Source: an uncultured Eggerthellaceae bacterium
GTDB lineage: Bacteria > Actinomycetota > Coriobacteriia > Coriobacteriales > Eggerthellaceae
Assembly (NCBI GenBank): GCA_934630905.1
Contig: CAKTXN010000004.1
Span: 1-59,164, forward strand
DNA: 59,164 nucleotides
Direction of reading: 5' to 3'
The position numbers and the translations under genes are program-made. The notes beneath the pieces are model-generated. The model was not told the origin of the DNA. It worked only from the letters and a program-made list of their open reading frames with translations, and did no database searches. Numbering within the stretch: position 1 is the stretch's first letter; each line of letters opens with the position of its first letter. Positions 1 through 9,300 of the stretch are shown piece after piece.

Positions 1-765
1 AATTGCCGATTCATAGAGGACATGAAACTGCAATCACCGCTTTTGCACGTTAGGGCCTTGGAGGCCCTTGCGGATCCTGACTGCGGGTGGTTCTATCGTG
101 CGAATGCGTCTGGGTTTGATGCCATACCGGGGAGCCCGATTGCGTATTGGCTAAGCAGTGGATTTTTGCATTGTTTCAAGAAACATCAGAAGCTTGGTGA
201 AGTTGCTGATCCAAAGCAAGGGTCCACCTTGGGCGATAATGCCAGATTCCTGCGTCTATGGCATGAAGTCGGCACAAATAAAAGAAAATGGACACGCTGC
301 ATGAAGGGAGGACCGTATAGAAAGTGGTACGGGAATCACGATTATTACGTAAATTGGGAGCATTCAGGTAAAGAGATTAAAGAGACAGGCCGAGCTACTA
401 TTCGAAGCGAAAAGATGCTCTTTCAAGAAGGTATAACCTGGTCAAATATCTGCACGGGGATGGCTTCGTTTCGATATATGCCTGAGGGTTTCTTCTTCGA
501 GAGTACCGGCACAGTATGCTTTGCAAAAAAACGAAACTTATTGTTTTTGCTTGCGTTCCTGAATTCCTCGGTTGCATCTTACATCAATAAAGCGATCAAT
601 CCGACTCTTCATCTGCAATCCGGCGATGTCGCAAAATTGCCTATGGCGCCCGATGCGGGGCATGATGAGGTTGCCTCAATCGTCACAGATTGTATAGCTC
701 TTGCGCAAAACGATTGGGACTCATACGAAACATCTTGGGATTTCGAAAAGCATCCGCTAGTTTAA
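1..765 (+). CDS. pglX: Silent alternative target-recognition cassette of PglX (partial, no methyltransferase domain)
   Basis: This reading frame encodes only the C-terminal recognition part of a BREX PglX. It is open to the left edge, so its true start is unknown; the first ATG is at 22, with AGAGG too close to serve as a good ribosome site. From 58 on, 31 residues (LEALADPDCGWFYRAN onward) are identical to residues about 590-620 of the full PglX on the other strand. After that the two proteins diverge but keep the same landmarks: RFLRLW, KGGPYRKWYGN, a G-TW block, NPTLH, and an ending DWDSYETS...HPLV before the stop. It lacks methyltransferase motifs I and IV, so it is probably not functional alone. 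It is the inactive arm of an inversion switch and would become the PglX 3' end if the 58-1545 segment flipped. Residues before position 58 do not resemble PglX, as expected outside the repeat. Confidence 0.85.
   Translation, partial: NCRFIEDMKLQSPLLHVRALEALADPDCGWFYRANASGFDAIPGSPIAYWLSSGFLHCFKKHQKLGEVADPKQGSTLGDNARFLRLWHEVGTNKRKWTRCMKGGPYRKWYGNHDYYVNWEHSGKEIKETGRATIRSEKMLFQEGITWSNICTGMASFRYMPEGFFFESTGTVCFAKKRNLLFLLAFLNSSVASYINKAINPTLHLQSGDVAKLPMAPDAGHDEVASIVTDCIALAQNDWDSYETSWDFEKHPLV
58..150 (+). repeat. Left arm of the pglX inverted repeat
   Basis: 93 bp that recur in opposite orientation at 1453-1545. I count five mismatches, all silent third-codon changes. The first 38 bp (58-95) are identical. 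The arm encodes 31 PglX residues and marks the junction between constant and variable parts. Confidence 0.92.
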
Positions 766-768
766 ATG

Positions 769-792
769 TTAGGAGGGCCAGTGCCCTCCTAA
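769..792. terminator. Hairpin between convergent pglX cassettes
   Basis: TTAGGAGGGC and GCCCTCCTAA form a perfect 10-bp stem with a 4-base loop, placed between the two stop codons near the centre of the invertible segment. It lacks a U-tract on either strand. It is symmetrical, so it could serve whichever cassette is active, as a weak bidirectional terminator or mRNA 3'-end stabiliser. Confidence 0.5.
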
Positions 793-801
793 CTAAGCTA
801 G

Positions 802-3312
802 CTAAACTAACGGGTGGTGCATAAAGTCTAAAGACGTTTCATACCCATCCCAGTCTGTCTGGCATATTTTGATGCAGGATTCTGCAAGTTCGATAACCTG
901 TTCATTATTTGTCCTAATGTCAGGAAGCGTTTTCATGACGCCACACTTATAATTCAATGTCGGCATAGTCAACTCTGATATTAACCCATAAATTGAGGTG
1001 TTAATAGCAGCAATTGCTTCGATACAGTTTTCCCCAACAAGAACTTGTCCGCCTGCATCAAAAAGGCAGCCAGCAGGATAGAATCTAACACCAATACAAC
1101 CAGAGGAAACCGCCGTCCATGTTCCTCCTTGCTTGAACCACAATGATTGACTTGGCCAGACGCAACCCGGCTGGTGTTTCATTTCGTTCCTAAAGATTTT
1201 ATCGAATGCAATTACATAGTCTGAATTACCGTACCATTTTCTATATTGGCCACCTTTACAATACGGAACCCAACGTCCTGCGGCATCAATGTCTTCCACA
1301 CACGTCGCATTGCGCACTAAAAGATTTTGGTTGGGTTCCCACCATAATTTCAAAAATCGATCGTTATTCGCCGTGTGAATACCTTCTCTGAAAGCAAGCG
1401 ACTTATCAAAGGGTTCGCATTGCGTAAATATACGTTCAATCTTTTCGCTCGCCCAATATGCAATCGGGCTCCCCGGAATGGCGTCAAACCCAGAGGCATT
1501 CGCACGGTAGAACCACCCGCAGTCAGGATCCGCAAGGGCCTCCAAGAGCCCTGCCTGTTTCTCTTCCTCGGAGCCCATGTCCACAAGGTGGAAATACGAG
1601 CCCCTGGCTTCGTATTTCGCATTGGCGAAAACGGTTGCTGTGGTTGAAACCACTTCGCCTCCGATTGCACCGAAAGCGCGTGTGCCAAGGTGCGCCATTG
1701 ATGAGATTGAGTGGCTATGTAGGATCATGTCTCGTAGCTTCTCGTAGCTTCCCAGGAACATCCAGGACTGCATGGTGACCATGGCGGAATAACCTTGGTC
1801 GTTGCTTAGAGTGAAGCCTCGGTCAATGAAGCTCGTGCAGAGGTCGCGATAGGCTTCGAGGTAGTGTTTCTTCGCCCATGCGCCCATCCATTTGCCCAAG
1901 CTTGAACTTCCCATATACGGCGGATTCGCAACCACCACGTCGTAGCGATCCGCCAAAGGCAGCAGTTCCGCCTGCAACTGCTCCAGCTTCTCCATAGCCG
2001 TCGCGGCGAACAGGGATCCATCTTCTGCAAGGGACGCCAGGTCCCCTGCGATGTCGTCAAGATCTTTCTGGCTGGGCTTGAAAAGGCTACCGCACTCGTC
2101 AAGATGAGAGGCAACGTCAAGAAGCTCAAGATTAGATGCAACGTTTTTCAACAGCGCCTTTTCCTCGCTGTCGAATTCTATACGCTCAAGAACAGTGATT
2201 CGCGGAGTTACGCCTCTGCGCAGGAAACGCGAATCCAGCTCGCAGGCTTTCATGGTCACAGCAAAGCTTGCCATGGCAGCAGCGCGAGGGTCAATCTCAA
2301 AGCCTGCAAGGTTCTTCTCGACAATAAGCCTTGCTGCGTCACGATTGGAATACCCCGCCTCTGCATACATGCGGGACAGCAAATCGAATGCGTAAACCAA
2401 AATATGACCCGAACCACAGGCGGGGTCAACAACGGAAATCTCTTCAGGAGAGGTAATCTTCCTAAACTCGGTCTCGGCATCTTCGTCTGGTTTCACGAAA
2501 TACGGCATGCTTTCGGGCAAGGCGCTTTCGGGCCTGTTAAGCACCCAAAGGCGGCCAAGGGAGTTCTCGGTCAAATAACGAACAATCCAATTGGGCGTGA
2601 ACAACTGCGTTGCTGGAGCAATGGCATCACGCTCCGCTTTCTTGCCTTTTTTGAAACTGGCGAACACCTCGTCTTTGCGTTCAGAGACATAGTACTGATA
2701 CATCCAGCCCACAATCTCAACGCCTTCGCGCCAGTCGTCCTCGGGGATAGAGGTAACAAGCCGCTCGACTACCCCGCCTTGCCGCAAAAGACCATCGGGC
2801 AGCAGGAGCTCCATGGCAGAACCCACCTTGTCAAACACAGATGGCATGCAGTCGGCCAACTCAACGCACTGCGCAAGAAAGACAAGACGAAAAAGAGCCT
2901 CATCATCTCCTGCCTGCACCAACTCTGCCGCCTTGACAGGGTCAAGATTCTCCAAGGGAAGGTCCATAGCCTCTGAGAGAGCCTGGGGTTTGAAGCTGCC
3001 GTCCTGAGAACTGAGCACACGAATGTGGCTTGGCAGACGATCATTCACCTCCATGAAACGAATAGCCAACAGCCTGTTGAACCAGGTATAGGCTGCGCGT
3101 TCCACAAATTGCTCATACCCTTCGCGACCAACCGCCTTAAGAAGCTCTCGTCTTTGACGGCGTTCTTGGGCGCTTAACACTCGGCCGTCAATGGAATCGA
3201 CGTTTGCATCGGCATCGGAAGAGATATCAAAGAAAGCACAGCGCTTCTGCACCGCAGAAATAAGTTCACGGCGCGCCCAAGTTGCATAGTTTTTAATTGC
3301 TGTATCGTTCAT
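802..3312 (-). CDS. pglX: BREX-1 PglX adenine methyltransferase, N-terminal catalytic part plus active recognition cassette
   Basis: Predicted N6-adenine DNA methyltransferase that marks host DNA in BREX and is also needed for phage exclusion. The 836-residue protein has SAM motif I (DPACGSGH, about residue 295) and catalytic motif IV (NPPY, about 461), followed by a recognition region from about 590 to the end. The family usually runs to about 1,100-1,200 residues, but this chain stops right after the conserved YETSLDF-HHPLV block. The missing C-terminal domain is encoded by the preceding gene (3321-4229), 8 bp upstream. Start ATG 3312 has AGGAGCAAC in front. Residues 590-620 lie in the inverted repeat 1453-1545, so everything after them is exchangeable with the cassette at 151-765. 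It is the last gene of the operon seen here; pglZ and brxL are absent from the window. Confidence 0.93.
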   Translation of the reverse strand: MNDTAIKNYATWARRELISAVQKRCAFFDISSDADANVDSIDGRVLSAQERRQRRELLKAVGREGYEQFVERAAYTWFNRLLAIRFMEVNDRLPSHIRVLSSQDGSFKPQALSEAMDLPLENLDPVKAAELVQAGDDEALFRLVFLAQCVELADCMPSVFDKVGSAMELLLPDGLLRQGGVVERLVTSIPEDDWREGVEIVGWMYQYYVSERKDEVFASFKKGKKAERDAIAPATQLFTPNWIVRYLTENSLGRLWVLNRPESALPESMPYFVKPDEDAETEFRKITSPEEISVVDPACGSGHILVYAFDLLSRMYAEAGYSNRDAARLIVEKNLAGFEIDPRAAAMASFAVTMKACELDSRFLRRGVTPRITVLERIEFDSEEKALLKNVASNLELLDVASHLDECGSLFKPSQKDLDDIAGDLASLAEDGSLFAATAMEKLEQLQAELLPLADRYDVVVANPPYMGSSSLGKWMGAWAKKHYLEAYRDLCTSFIDRGFTLSNDQGYSAMVTMQSWMFLGSYEKLRDMILHSHSISSMAHLGTRAFGAIGGEVVSTTATVFANAKYEARGSYFHLVDMGSEEEKQAGLLEALADPDCGWFYRANASGFDAIPGSPIAYWASEKIERIFTQCEPFDKSLAFREGIHTANNDRFLKLWWEPNQNLLVRNATCVEDIDAAGRWVPYCKGGQYRKWYGNSDYVIAFDKIFRNEMKHQPGCVWPSQSLWFKQGGTWTAVSSGCIGVRFYPAGCLFDAGGQVLVGENCIEAIAAINTSIYGLISELTMPTLNYKCGVMKTLPDIRTNNEQVIELAESCIKICQTDWDGYETSLDFMHHPLV
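1453..1545 (-). repeat. Right arm of the pglX inverted repeat
   Basis: Reverse complement of 58-150, lying inside the active pglX. The identical 38-bp stretch is on the constant, methyltransferase-proximal side (1508-1545). All five mismatches lie on the recognition-cassette side. Confidence 0.92.
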
Positions 3313-3320
3313 TGTTGCTC

Positions 3321-4229
3321 CTATTTAATCTTGGCCAGCACTTCGTCGAACTTTGCATAGTTGACCTTCACGCCGTCATCCAAATCAATCTCAATCATCT
3401 GGTCGGCAAGATGATGCATTTTTTCCTCAAAATCGGAACATTCCTTCAACTGCTCGTTGAGCTTCTTCAGCTGGCGCTGAAGCTGGACCGCCTGGCTCTT
3501 TTGCGCGCTCTGCAGCTGTTCCTCTATGTTTGCAATCTGAGTGCGATAACGCTCCTGCGTCTCGTGCACATAATCGGTGCGAATGCGCGCAAGGGTATCG
3601 GGCGTGTAACGGTGCATGTAGATAAGGCATTTGAAGCCATTTTTCTTGCCGCTGTCGAACATCCAGTAAATGGGACGTTTCTTGTAAACCTGGCAATGGT
3701 CCTTATAGAAGTCCTTTAAATAATAATCCCGAATGACATCGCGAGAAGGCCTTCCCTCGCCGCCTAGAGCATCCGCAATATAGCGCAGGTTCTGCTCAAG
3801 GGTTTCCTCGCCATAGGCCACCCTAACGAAATCCACCGTAAAAGCCACAACATCATCGTCGAAGTATTCATCGTCCGTAAAAGGCAAAATACCATCCTTG
3901 TCAGGCATGAATGTAGGATTGGGAATCCGAGCAAGATAGTCAGCAACGGTTGACCCCTGATCAGCCAAGATAAGACCGTCCTGGTCAAGCGAATAGCGGC
4001 CCATCATGCACCCCACAGCATAGGACAAAAGGCTGCGAATCTCGCGTTGGAGGTCGGCTTTCCGCACGCTCACATACTTGTCTTCAACCTCAATCGGCAC
4101 TTCTCCCACCATGTCGTAAATCTCCGCAAAAATGCGATTGAGCTCTTCTTCATTCGCTTTAAGCCTGTTGAATCGCTCTTCGCACTCTGCCTCCCAGGCA
4201 GCGAATTTATCAGCAATAAGTGTCGCCAT
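3321..4229 (-). CDS. Stand-alone PglX C-terminal domain protein
   Basis: 302 residues matching, from memory of the family, the conserved C-terminal domain of full-length BREX PglX: RFNRLKANEEELNRIFAEIY near the start, then VRKADLQREIRSLLSYAVG and GRYSLDQDG, then a domain with PIYWMFDSG, ending in a coiled coil from about residue 225 (repeated Gln/Leu/Lys heptads). In known PglX these sequences follow the HPL motif in the same chain. Here they form a separate gene located before the methyltransferase gene, so the order is permuted. ATG 4229 is preceded by AAGGAAT. The gene is 103 bp after the stop of the sigma4/HhH gene and 8 bp before pglX. I infer that the protein assembles with the PglX catalytic chain in trans. 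That frees the pglX 3' end for cassette inversion without duplicating this domain. Confidence 0.82.
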   Translation of the reverse strand: MATLIADKFAAWEAECEERFNRLKANEEELNRIFAEIYDMVGEVPIEVEDKYVSVRKADLQREIRSLLSYAVGCMMGRYSLDQDGLILADQGSTVADYLARIPNPTFMPDKDGILPFTDDEYFDDDVVAFTVDFVRVAYGEETLEQNLRYIADALGGEGRPSRDVIRDYYLKDFYKDHCQVYKKRPIYWMFDSGKKNGFKCLIYMHRYTPDTLARIRTDYVHETQERYRTQIANIEEQLQSAQKSQAVQLQRQLKKLNEQLKECSDFEEKMHHLADQMIEIDLDDGVKVNYAKFDEVLAKIK

Positions 4230-4332
4230 ATCTATTCCTTATCCCCTTCTTGAGACGAGTTGATCCTTGCCATGTGGAAACGCAGAACATTGCACGTTTC
4301 ACAAATTCCGTATTTCTCCTCAAGCAATGGCT

Positions 4333-6285
4333 TTAGAATGCACTGAGCAGAGCATCAAACGACATGGGACCATTCTGGGTGCCCTGCTCCACAAGCTTCA
4401 TTGTGATATCGTATCGCTTTAGCGGAACTTGAACGCCATCGATAAGAACAAACCCCTTAAGATCCGCGCTTGTAATAGCTTTCCGCAATGCCTGCCCAAG
4501 TGTTTCATCACTCAAAGCATCAGCAAGGGGCTTTCTGTCAGCTTTACGAGTGTTGGCAACCTCCATGAGATAGCCGAAAACAATCGAAGACATACCTGTG
4601 ATATCGCAGAACTCTTCTTCGGACATATTGTATGTTTCAACAAAATATGCATAGCGGTCCTCAATGAGCTTCGGCCTTCTACCAAGCTCACGATTAACAA
4701 TCTGACGGATTCGTTCCTTGGTCATGCCAAACTGCTTGCCAACTTCATCCAGCGTCTTGTTAGAGAAACGGGCCCTTAAGATAGAGGCGGTTCTATCGTC
4801 AAGCGACCCAATCCACTCCTCAAACCCGCAGCCACGGACAGCAAAGCTACCTGCTTCCTCGTTGAAGTCCCAGCCATATTTAGCGGCAACGGCACGAGCT
4901 GCCGCCGTCCATTGGGAAGCAGCAGGAATAAGCAGCTGACCAGACAGAAGGGCATCCCTGGTTGTAGCATTCTGAGCAAAGGCTTCAAGAAGGTATACCC
5001 GTCGCTCTTCTGTTGCAATTTCATTCCAGAACGCATTTGCGATGCCTGCTGCTCCGGCTGCAGCAAAGGGGAGCATGAACACAACGAAGGAGTCGCGATT
5101 GACGAACTTGCCTTCGGGATCAATGGATTCATAGGCGTCGGCAACAGCAGCAATGCTCTCCTCGTCGTATCGGGAGCAAAACTCTTGCAAGGGCATCGGC
5201 CCGATTTCAATCTGGGCAACTCCAAACGAATCGCGCCAGGACTTGATTGCATCAAGCGCAACCTGGTATTTCTTGAGACCAAACCCTCGTATCTCAAACA
5301 ACTCGTCCTGGCTCTTGGCCTCAAACTGAGAGACAGTCGAAATACCCGACCCAACTAGCCTTTTCAACGTTGGCTCATGAGATAAAATGTCAACCAACCG
5401 AGCATCGGTAGGCTTTTCGCGACTTGCTGCATCCTCTGAGGTAGTGAATTCCGAAGCAAGTTCCGGCGCCTTGACCACAAACCCCAAGGGATCAAACAAG
5501 TACTCCTTGGAGCCAGAAAGAGTCTGCAGAGTAGCAACCTGCTCGGCGTTTTTAAGGCAAGGCGCGTCAGAGACACCTTGTCCCACTGCAGCAATCAAAA
5601 CGGAACGCACGTGGTCAGAAACATCAAGGTCGTCGAAACGTGATATTAGCTCGCCAATCGTAGCAGCTCCCGCAAGCTTAGCTTTGGTGATAGAGTTCTT
5701 TTTGCATGGAAGCGCATCGACCAAAGACCAGGAAAGTAGTGGGCCAGATTCCGTGGATAGTTTCTTCGTCGGCTCTACAACAGCGCTTTTAGCGTCATCG
5801 AATTCAGCGTATTCGGGCCAAGGTCGCTCGAAAGAGTCGTCCGTGGGAACATCGTCCGCGAGTTCTGGCCATGGCCACTTGGGCATGTCATTTGCGGGGA
5901 CATCGTCCGCAAGTTCTGGCCACGGGCATTCAGGGCAGGTTTCTTCCTCAACATTTAAGTCATCAGTCTGCTCTACGGCATCCACGGCCTCTTCGGACTT
6001 GATTGCCTCTTCGGGTTCGATATCGCTTTCCGATATTTCACCAATATTAGCCTCGCACGAAGGAAGGCACGTTTCCCCGGGGTTTACGCCGTCTGATCCT
6101 CCGTTTTCAGAGAGCAGCATGATTCCCTCATTGGTAACAGAGACCCTTCCCTCTAGAACCAATTGATCCACCGCTGCATTTAAATCGCTTTGCTTATCCC
6201 TTGCCACAAGCAATCCAAGCAGATCTGGCTGCATAGGACCGTCTGCCGCGCCAAGAATCGTAAGAACTTTTTCCTTCAAATCCAT
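4333..6285 (-). CDS. BREX-operon protein with winged helix, HhH/alphaCTD-like and sigma region 4-like domains
   Basis: 650 residues of unknown function. Visible parts in order: an N-terminal winged-helix-like segment (about 1-60); a long acidic linker containing 17-residue repeats that begin PWPELADDVP; a segment about 303-347 resembling the helix-hairpin-helix of the RNA polymerase alpha C-terminal domain (RLVGSGISTVSQF then FEIRGFGLKKY); and about 500-535 a sigma-70 region 4-like helix-turn-helix (LDEVGKQFGMTKERIRQIV). No nuclease or ATPase motif is apparent. ATG 6285 is preferred over an upstream TTG (6303) because GGGGATAAACAG sits in front. The gap to brxC is about 23 bp, so it is probably co-transcribed with brxC. 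It is not one of the six canonical BREX-1 genes. A DNA-binding or transcription-coupling role is inference. Confidence 0.7.
   Translation of the reverse strand: MDLKEKVLTILGAADGPMQPDLLGLLVARDKQSDLNAAVDQLVLEGRVSVTNEGIMLLSENGGSDGVNPGETCLPSCEANIGEISESDIEPEEAIKSEEAVDAVEQTDDLNVEEETCPECPWPELADDVPANDMPKWPWPELADDVPTDDSFERPWPEYAEFDDAKSAVVEPTKKLSTESGPLLSWSLVDALPCKKNSITKAKLAGAATIGELISRFDDLDVSDHVRSVLIAAVGQGVSDAPCLKNAEQVATLQTLSGSKEYLFDPLGFVVKAPELASEFTTSEDAASREKPTDARLVDILSHEPTLKRLVGSGISTVSQFEAKSQDELFEIRGFGLKKYQVALDAIKSWRDSFGVAQIEIGPMPLQEFCSRYDEESIAAVADAYESIDPEGKFVNRDSFVVFMLPFAAAGAAGIANAFWNEIATEERRVYLLEAFAQNATTRDALLSGQLLIPAASQWTAAARAVAAKYGWDFNEEAGSFAVRGCGFEEWIGSLDDRTASILRARFSNKTLDEVGKQFGMTKERIRQIVNRELGRRPKLIEDRYAYFVETYNMSEEEFCDITGMSSIVFGYLMEVANTRKADRKPLADALSDETLGQALRKAITSADLKGFVLIDGVQVPLKRYDITMKLVEQGTQNGPMSFDALLSAF
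5775..5925 (-). repeat. 51-bp tandem repeats encoding PWPE units
   Basis: Two near-identical 51-bp units plus a degenerate third encode PWPELADDVPANDMPKW, PWPELADDVPTDDSFER and PWPEYAEFDD in the acidic linker of the sigma4/HhH protein. Unit number could vary between strains. Confidence 0.75.
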
Positions 6286-6308
6286 CTGTTTATCCCCACT
6301 CAATACGA

Positions 6309-9300
6309 TTACTGGCCCAAACGCACGCCAACATGGCCGTCCAACTCGGCCATCAGCTTTTTCTTAACATCAGCCAGATAGGCGTCGACCTCCTCCTCGC
6401 TATGCAGCGACTTCGCGGGAAGAACCGCACTACGGCTCAGCACCTTGATCTTGGACTGGGGTACAGGAGCAGGCTCAACAATAGCTCCGCCCGTATCAGT
6501 AGACGAGCCGGCATTCTTCACTGTCTCTGCCTTTATCTTTGCCTGAGCGACCGCGTTGTCGATTTTCTTCAAGCAAGCCTCGTGCCAAGCAATTACCTGG
6601 CTACTCAGAGTATCCAGATTGGAGCAAGTTTCTGCACCATTGATAGAGCTATGCTTACGAGCAACCTCCATCTCGGCATTGTTCACAATGTGATTTACCT
6701 CAGCACGAGCAGCTTCTCCCTCGGCTTCCGCATATTGCTTAATCTCATTAAATGACGCATCCAAGCGACTAAGAAGGTCATTACGTTTTGCGACAACAAG
6801 CTTTCCGTAAACATCCTTTACGGTTTGTGTCAGCCTGGGAAGATCCTTGATTTGATCGTAGGGTTTCGGGGATTCAACAATGGCTCGAACCTTTGCAAGC
6901 GCCTCCTGAACATCAACGTCACCATCAACGTATGCCCTTTCGTCATGCATTGTGACCACAATCTTATAAGCCTCTTCAAAGATGTTCGCCTGATTGGCGT
7001 TAAAGAATCGCTCGACTGCCTCAAGATCCTCAACATTGTCCAGAATGTCATCCTCATTGCGATTGAACTCTCGAAGGAACGATTCAGAGTCAGCCTGCTG
7101 GCCCAATACTGCATTCGCCAGATCAATGGCTTGTTCAACCTGGCTTTTTCCAGGGTACGGAATTGACCCGCGATATTTCGCCTGGAGCAAATCGCAATAA
7201 TGCCTGATCCGCCCGTTCAAACAGTCCTTTACGGCCTGGACAAGACCGTCCTCATCGCCTGGAATCTGAATGGCGCTATCGACCTCGCGCAGAAGGTTCT
7301 TGGCCTTGGAGGTAATAGCAGCCGGCATAGCTACACGCTTCTTAATGACAGCCTTGTCAATCTCGCTTTGCTTGCGCAGATAATCCTTCATCTTGGGGTC
7401 GGTTGGCATAACCTGCTCGCCGCCATAGGTAACCATGGCGCGTTGACCAGCTATAAGCTTCGCAGCGACCGCAGCAATATCAATCTCGCGCCATCCATAA
7501 GGCTTAGCCTGGAACGCGCGCTGCACATCACCCATGCTCGTGGGCTGATGCGTGCGCGCGCGTGCCTCAAGATACTTATCCAAGGCATCAATAGCCTCTT
7601 CATTGGCTCCGCCCATGCCGTCAATGCCCTGCTGATCGCGTCCCAAAAGAACGTCACGCAGCTGGGCATCGTTCTCGATGGGGACGCTTATCATGCCGGC
7701 TTTGGTGAAGGTGCTGTCAACAAGCTCCTCCAGCACGGCCTCGATCTTCTGTTTGGCGTTTACGGCACCAAGCTGCATGGTATGTCCGTTAACAGACACG
7801 CGCGCCTTCACTATGGCGTCTGCAATAAGAGCTTCAGCCTCCGCGCGATTGCTTGCAGCTTCCTTATTCTTCGAAGCAATGATACGCTGCTTTGTTTCGG
7901 GAAGCTGCTGAACGTTCTGAGTCTTTACGTATTTCGCAATCTTTGCCGCGTTATACAAAACATCGTAGTAGTCATTAGCGGTATCGAGAACAACAAGAGC
8001 TTGCTCGGTGGACTTCAAGTCAAGCTCAGCATCGGTCGCCTCGCACAACTCGGCGTTTGCCATGGTAATGATGTTGAGCTTCATACCGCCCTGGCTCATT
8101 CCGTGGATGGTATCGTCCACGAAGCGGTCAAACGGGAAGTCATTGGCCCCTTTACGAAACTTGCGCGCAGTATAAATCTTGTCGAAGATAAGAGACTTAA
8201 TGGATTCAATCACCTGGGAGGGATCGACCCGAACATCGCGGATTTCGCGAGCAACATCTTGTTCTTCATCGGTAAGAAAACTGTAGCGCTCCCCGTTGCG
8301 CGCCACGTAGTTTTCGCGAACCAGCCGATCCAGACTCAGCTTAACGCGCTCACGAAGAGCAACCTTATCAACGTCTATGCTATCGATGAGCAAAATAGCA
8401 ATATTTCCGATAGTTGGTTTAACATCGCTGATGTAATTAATCAAGTAAAGGGTTTTAAGAACGTCCAAGTCCCAAGGCTGAATGATATAGTCTCCCTCGG
8501 CGGCTTTGCGACAACGCTCAAAAACCTGCTTAATACCATGATCGAGCTCTTTTTCGAGCGTATCGAAGAAACGCCAAAATGGAACCAGACAATCTTGGTT
8601 GCCGTCTTCTACAGCCTGCGCGGCCTCCTGGTAGCTAGACAGCATTGAACGCTCACCGGTTGACAGGCTCTTCCCCTGATAACCGTGTTTACGGATCTCC
8701 TTCAAAACGTCTGGCATGAGCGTGAACTGATACCCGACAAACGGAAAGCTCTCTACAAACTCGGTCTCGGTTGCATAGCCCTTAAGGTCGCCACGAGAAT
8801 CCTCGAAAGTGAATAGGTTCTTCAGAACAGCTGATTTTTCTTGATACTCCCCAGCCAGTTCAATTTTGGCGCTCTGAGTCTTTTCGAGCACGCGCCTCTT
8901 GATGACCTCGTCTACGCTGGAAGAAGAGAGGCTGAGACGAGTAGAGAAACGGCCTTGGATTTTCGAAAAGTCCGTTGAAACGACGGGCATCATCTCGTCG
9001 ATGGCTTCCTGGCTGGTAACCACCATCCAAACACGGCCACCACACTTATCGCAAAACTGCTCAACAAGGGTTTGCAGGTTAAGCATGCGGCTCTCACCGC
9101 TGTTGAGATACTGTCCCATCTCGTCGACCATGAACAAAAGACGGAACTGGCCGCCGCACTCGTCCTCACGTCTCTTCGCGTACTCGTTGATATCGTTAAC
9201 CAGCTCGCCAAAGTCTACGGTGACGTTATCGGCGCTGTCGGCCCAGTCGGTAACGCTCTGGATGCTCAGACCCACAGCACGGTTTGCTGCCTGCGCAACC

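Larger units (their letters stand above)
58..1545. mobile_element. Invertible DNA segment exchanging PglX C-terminal cassettes
   Basis: The segment is bounded by the 93-bp inverted repeat and contains two convergent cassettes whose 3' ends are only 36 bp apart (stops at 765 and 802). Inversion would keep the reading frame through the repeat and replace PglX residues after about 620 with those encoded at 151-765. This layout is that of a shufflon or hsdS-type inversion. No recombinase gene is visible in the window; one may lie to the left, or RecA-dependent recombination may act. Confidence 0.82.

Noticed and set aside
802..3312. PglX as a truncated pseudogene because it is about 300 residues short
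   Set aside because: The missing C-terminal domain is present as the intact gene just upstream, both genes have ribosome sites, and both cassettes end at the same HPLV point.
7200..8648. 482-codon plus-strand open frame
   Set aside because: Antisense shadow of brxC; no recognisable domain and no ribosome site.
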